From: Puniceicoccales bacterium
GTDB lineage: Bacteria; Verrucomicrobiota; Verrucomicrobiia; Opitutales; JAIRLM01
DNA: 14,028 nt
Direction: 5' to 3'
Assembly (NCBI GenBank): GCA_031282565.1
Contig: JAITDL010000017.1
Location: 1 to 14,028, forward strand
Position 1 is the stretch's first letter. Every line of letters begins with the position of its first letter. The notes below the pieces were generated by a model. That model had not been told where the DNA came from. It saw only the letters and a program-made list of their open reading frames with translations, and made no database searches. A program made the position numbers and the translations under genes. Of the stretch, positions 13,499 to 14,028 are shown in pieces.

Positions 13499-14028
13499 TC
13501 ATTGCGGTGCGGATTTTTTCCATGTGTCACCCAATTTAGCGATGATGTTTGAAGCCGCAGAAAATGCCTGCTGCGTTTCGTTAACTAGCGTGGATATCAT
13601 ATTTGTTACAGTTGACAGCGTGGAAGACAGCGTATCGCTCGTCAGGCGCATGTAGTCGCAAAAGTCTCTCATGTCGGCAACCGTAGCAAGGATGTGATCC
13701 CCATATTTCGTGTCTAGATTCATGGACAATTCTGTGAATGGTGTATAGGAAGCTTTTAGCGGTAATTCTTCGTCCATTTTCGATTTGCTCTTTGAATCGC
13801 CGCTTTTGACAAATGTCCACGTGTTAGTCTCATTGCTATGGTGCGGCACATAAAGCGTGTACGTAATAGTGATTACATCTGTTGTGTGATCTTTGTCTTC
13901 ATTGTCCACAGCTAGGTCGAATGTAAAATGTTTCTTCTCGCTCCCCATGTTTTCATCATAATCCTGCATAAGGTTAGTGTATTTGAGAACGCCAGCATAA
14001 GTTGTAAATTGCTGCTTTAGATCCGGGT
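13499..14028 (-). CDS. Unknown protein with polar helical C-terminal tail (partial, runs off right edge)
   Basis: The frame is open from the right edge to a TGA at 13499-13501. The first in-frame ATG is at 13969, but it has no ribosome site. The preceding codons (DLKQQFTTYAGVLKYTNL) read as ordinary protein, so the gene most likely continues beyond the window. The visible 176 residues include a charged beta-rich part (FTFDLAVDNEDKDHTTDVIT, then ITYTLYVPHH). They end in a Ser/Thr-rich amphipathic helix (about the last 50 residues, containing LSSTLSTVTNMISTLVNETQ and QAFSAASNIIAKLG). No family recognised. Tails of this kind occur in secreted filament or translocator proteins of type III systems, but also elsewhere. 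It ends two bases from the stop of the binding-protein gene. Confidence 0.6.
   Translation of the reverse strand, partial: PDLKQQFTTYAGVLKYTNLMQDYDENMGSEKKHFTFDLAVDNEDKDHTTDVITITYTLYVPHHSNETNTWTFVKSGDSKSKSKMDEELPLKASYTPFTELSMNLDTKYGDHILATVADMRDFCDYMRLTSDTLSSTLSTVTNMISTLVNETQQAFSAASNIIAKLGDTWKKSAPQ

Noticed and set aside
1..14028. CRISPR array, transposon, integrase, tRNA or rRNA
   Set aside because: Both strands were read by eye and no regularly spaced direct repeats, terminal inverted repeats, transposase-like frames or cloverleaf-like segments were seen. Degenerate cases could be missed without computation.

Overview
The window reads as chromosomal DNA of a Gram-negative (diderm) bacterium of mid G+C. 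A lipoprotein of the PqiC outer-membrane lipid-transport family and a block of injectisome (non-flagellar type III secretion) export genes both require a double membrane. The mix of injectisome genes, an oversized Fbp-type solute-binding protein and large cysteine-rich orphan proteins would fit the PVC group (Lentisphaerota, Kiritimatiellota or relatives). That placement is an impression; nothing here proves it.

Layout from left to right: (1) the last codons of an unidentified + strand gene (to 85); (2) a PqiC-like lipoprotein with an unusual extra C-terminal domain (- strand, 101-1054); (3) a divergent intergenic region with a good sigma70-type promoter; (4) a large unknown membrane-anchored coiled-coil protein (+, to 2845); (5) thioredoxin reductase trxB (-, 2842-3774), whose stop codon overlaps that of the preceding gene; (6) an S4-domain RsuA/RluB-type pseudouridine synthase (+, 3830-4600), divergent from trxB; (7) a strong GC hairpin; (8) an unknown cysteine-rich protein built of leucine-rich-repeat-like modules with fixed internal spacing (-, 4655-6076); (9) an unknown 689-residue protein (+, 6216-8285); (10) the operon sctS-sctT-sctU (-, 10588 to 8406), ending in a small hairpin plus T-run; (11) divergent from it, an ABC transporter operon of ATPase and substrate-binding protein without a permease (+, 10720-13496); (12) the 3' part of an unknown gene with a serine/threonine-rich helical tail (-, from the right edge to 13499).

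The recognisable functions are housekeeping (trxB, rRNA pseudouridylation), envelope lipid transport, metal or small-molecule uptake, and type III secretion. The four unrecognised proteins (1253-2845, 4655-6076, 6216-8285, 13499-14028) lie within a few kilobases of the export genes. Their architecture (LRR-like repeats after an unstructured N-terminus, a membrane-anchored coiled coil, a polar helical tail) is the kind found in type III substrates. Treating them as candidate effectors or translocators is inference, and is the most interesting idea the window supports. I see no rRNA, tRNA, CRISPR array, transposase or integrase. Gene packing is tight, with three tail-to-tail pairs separated by -4, 2 and 15 bases.
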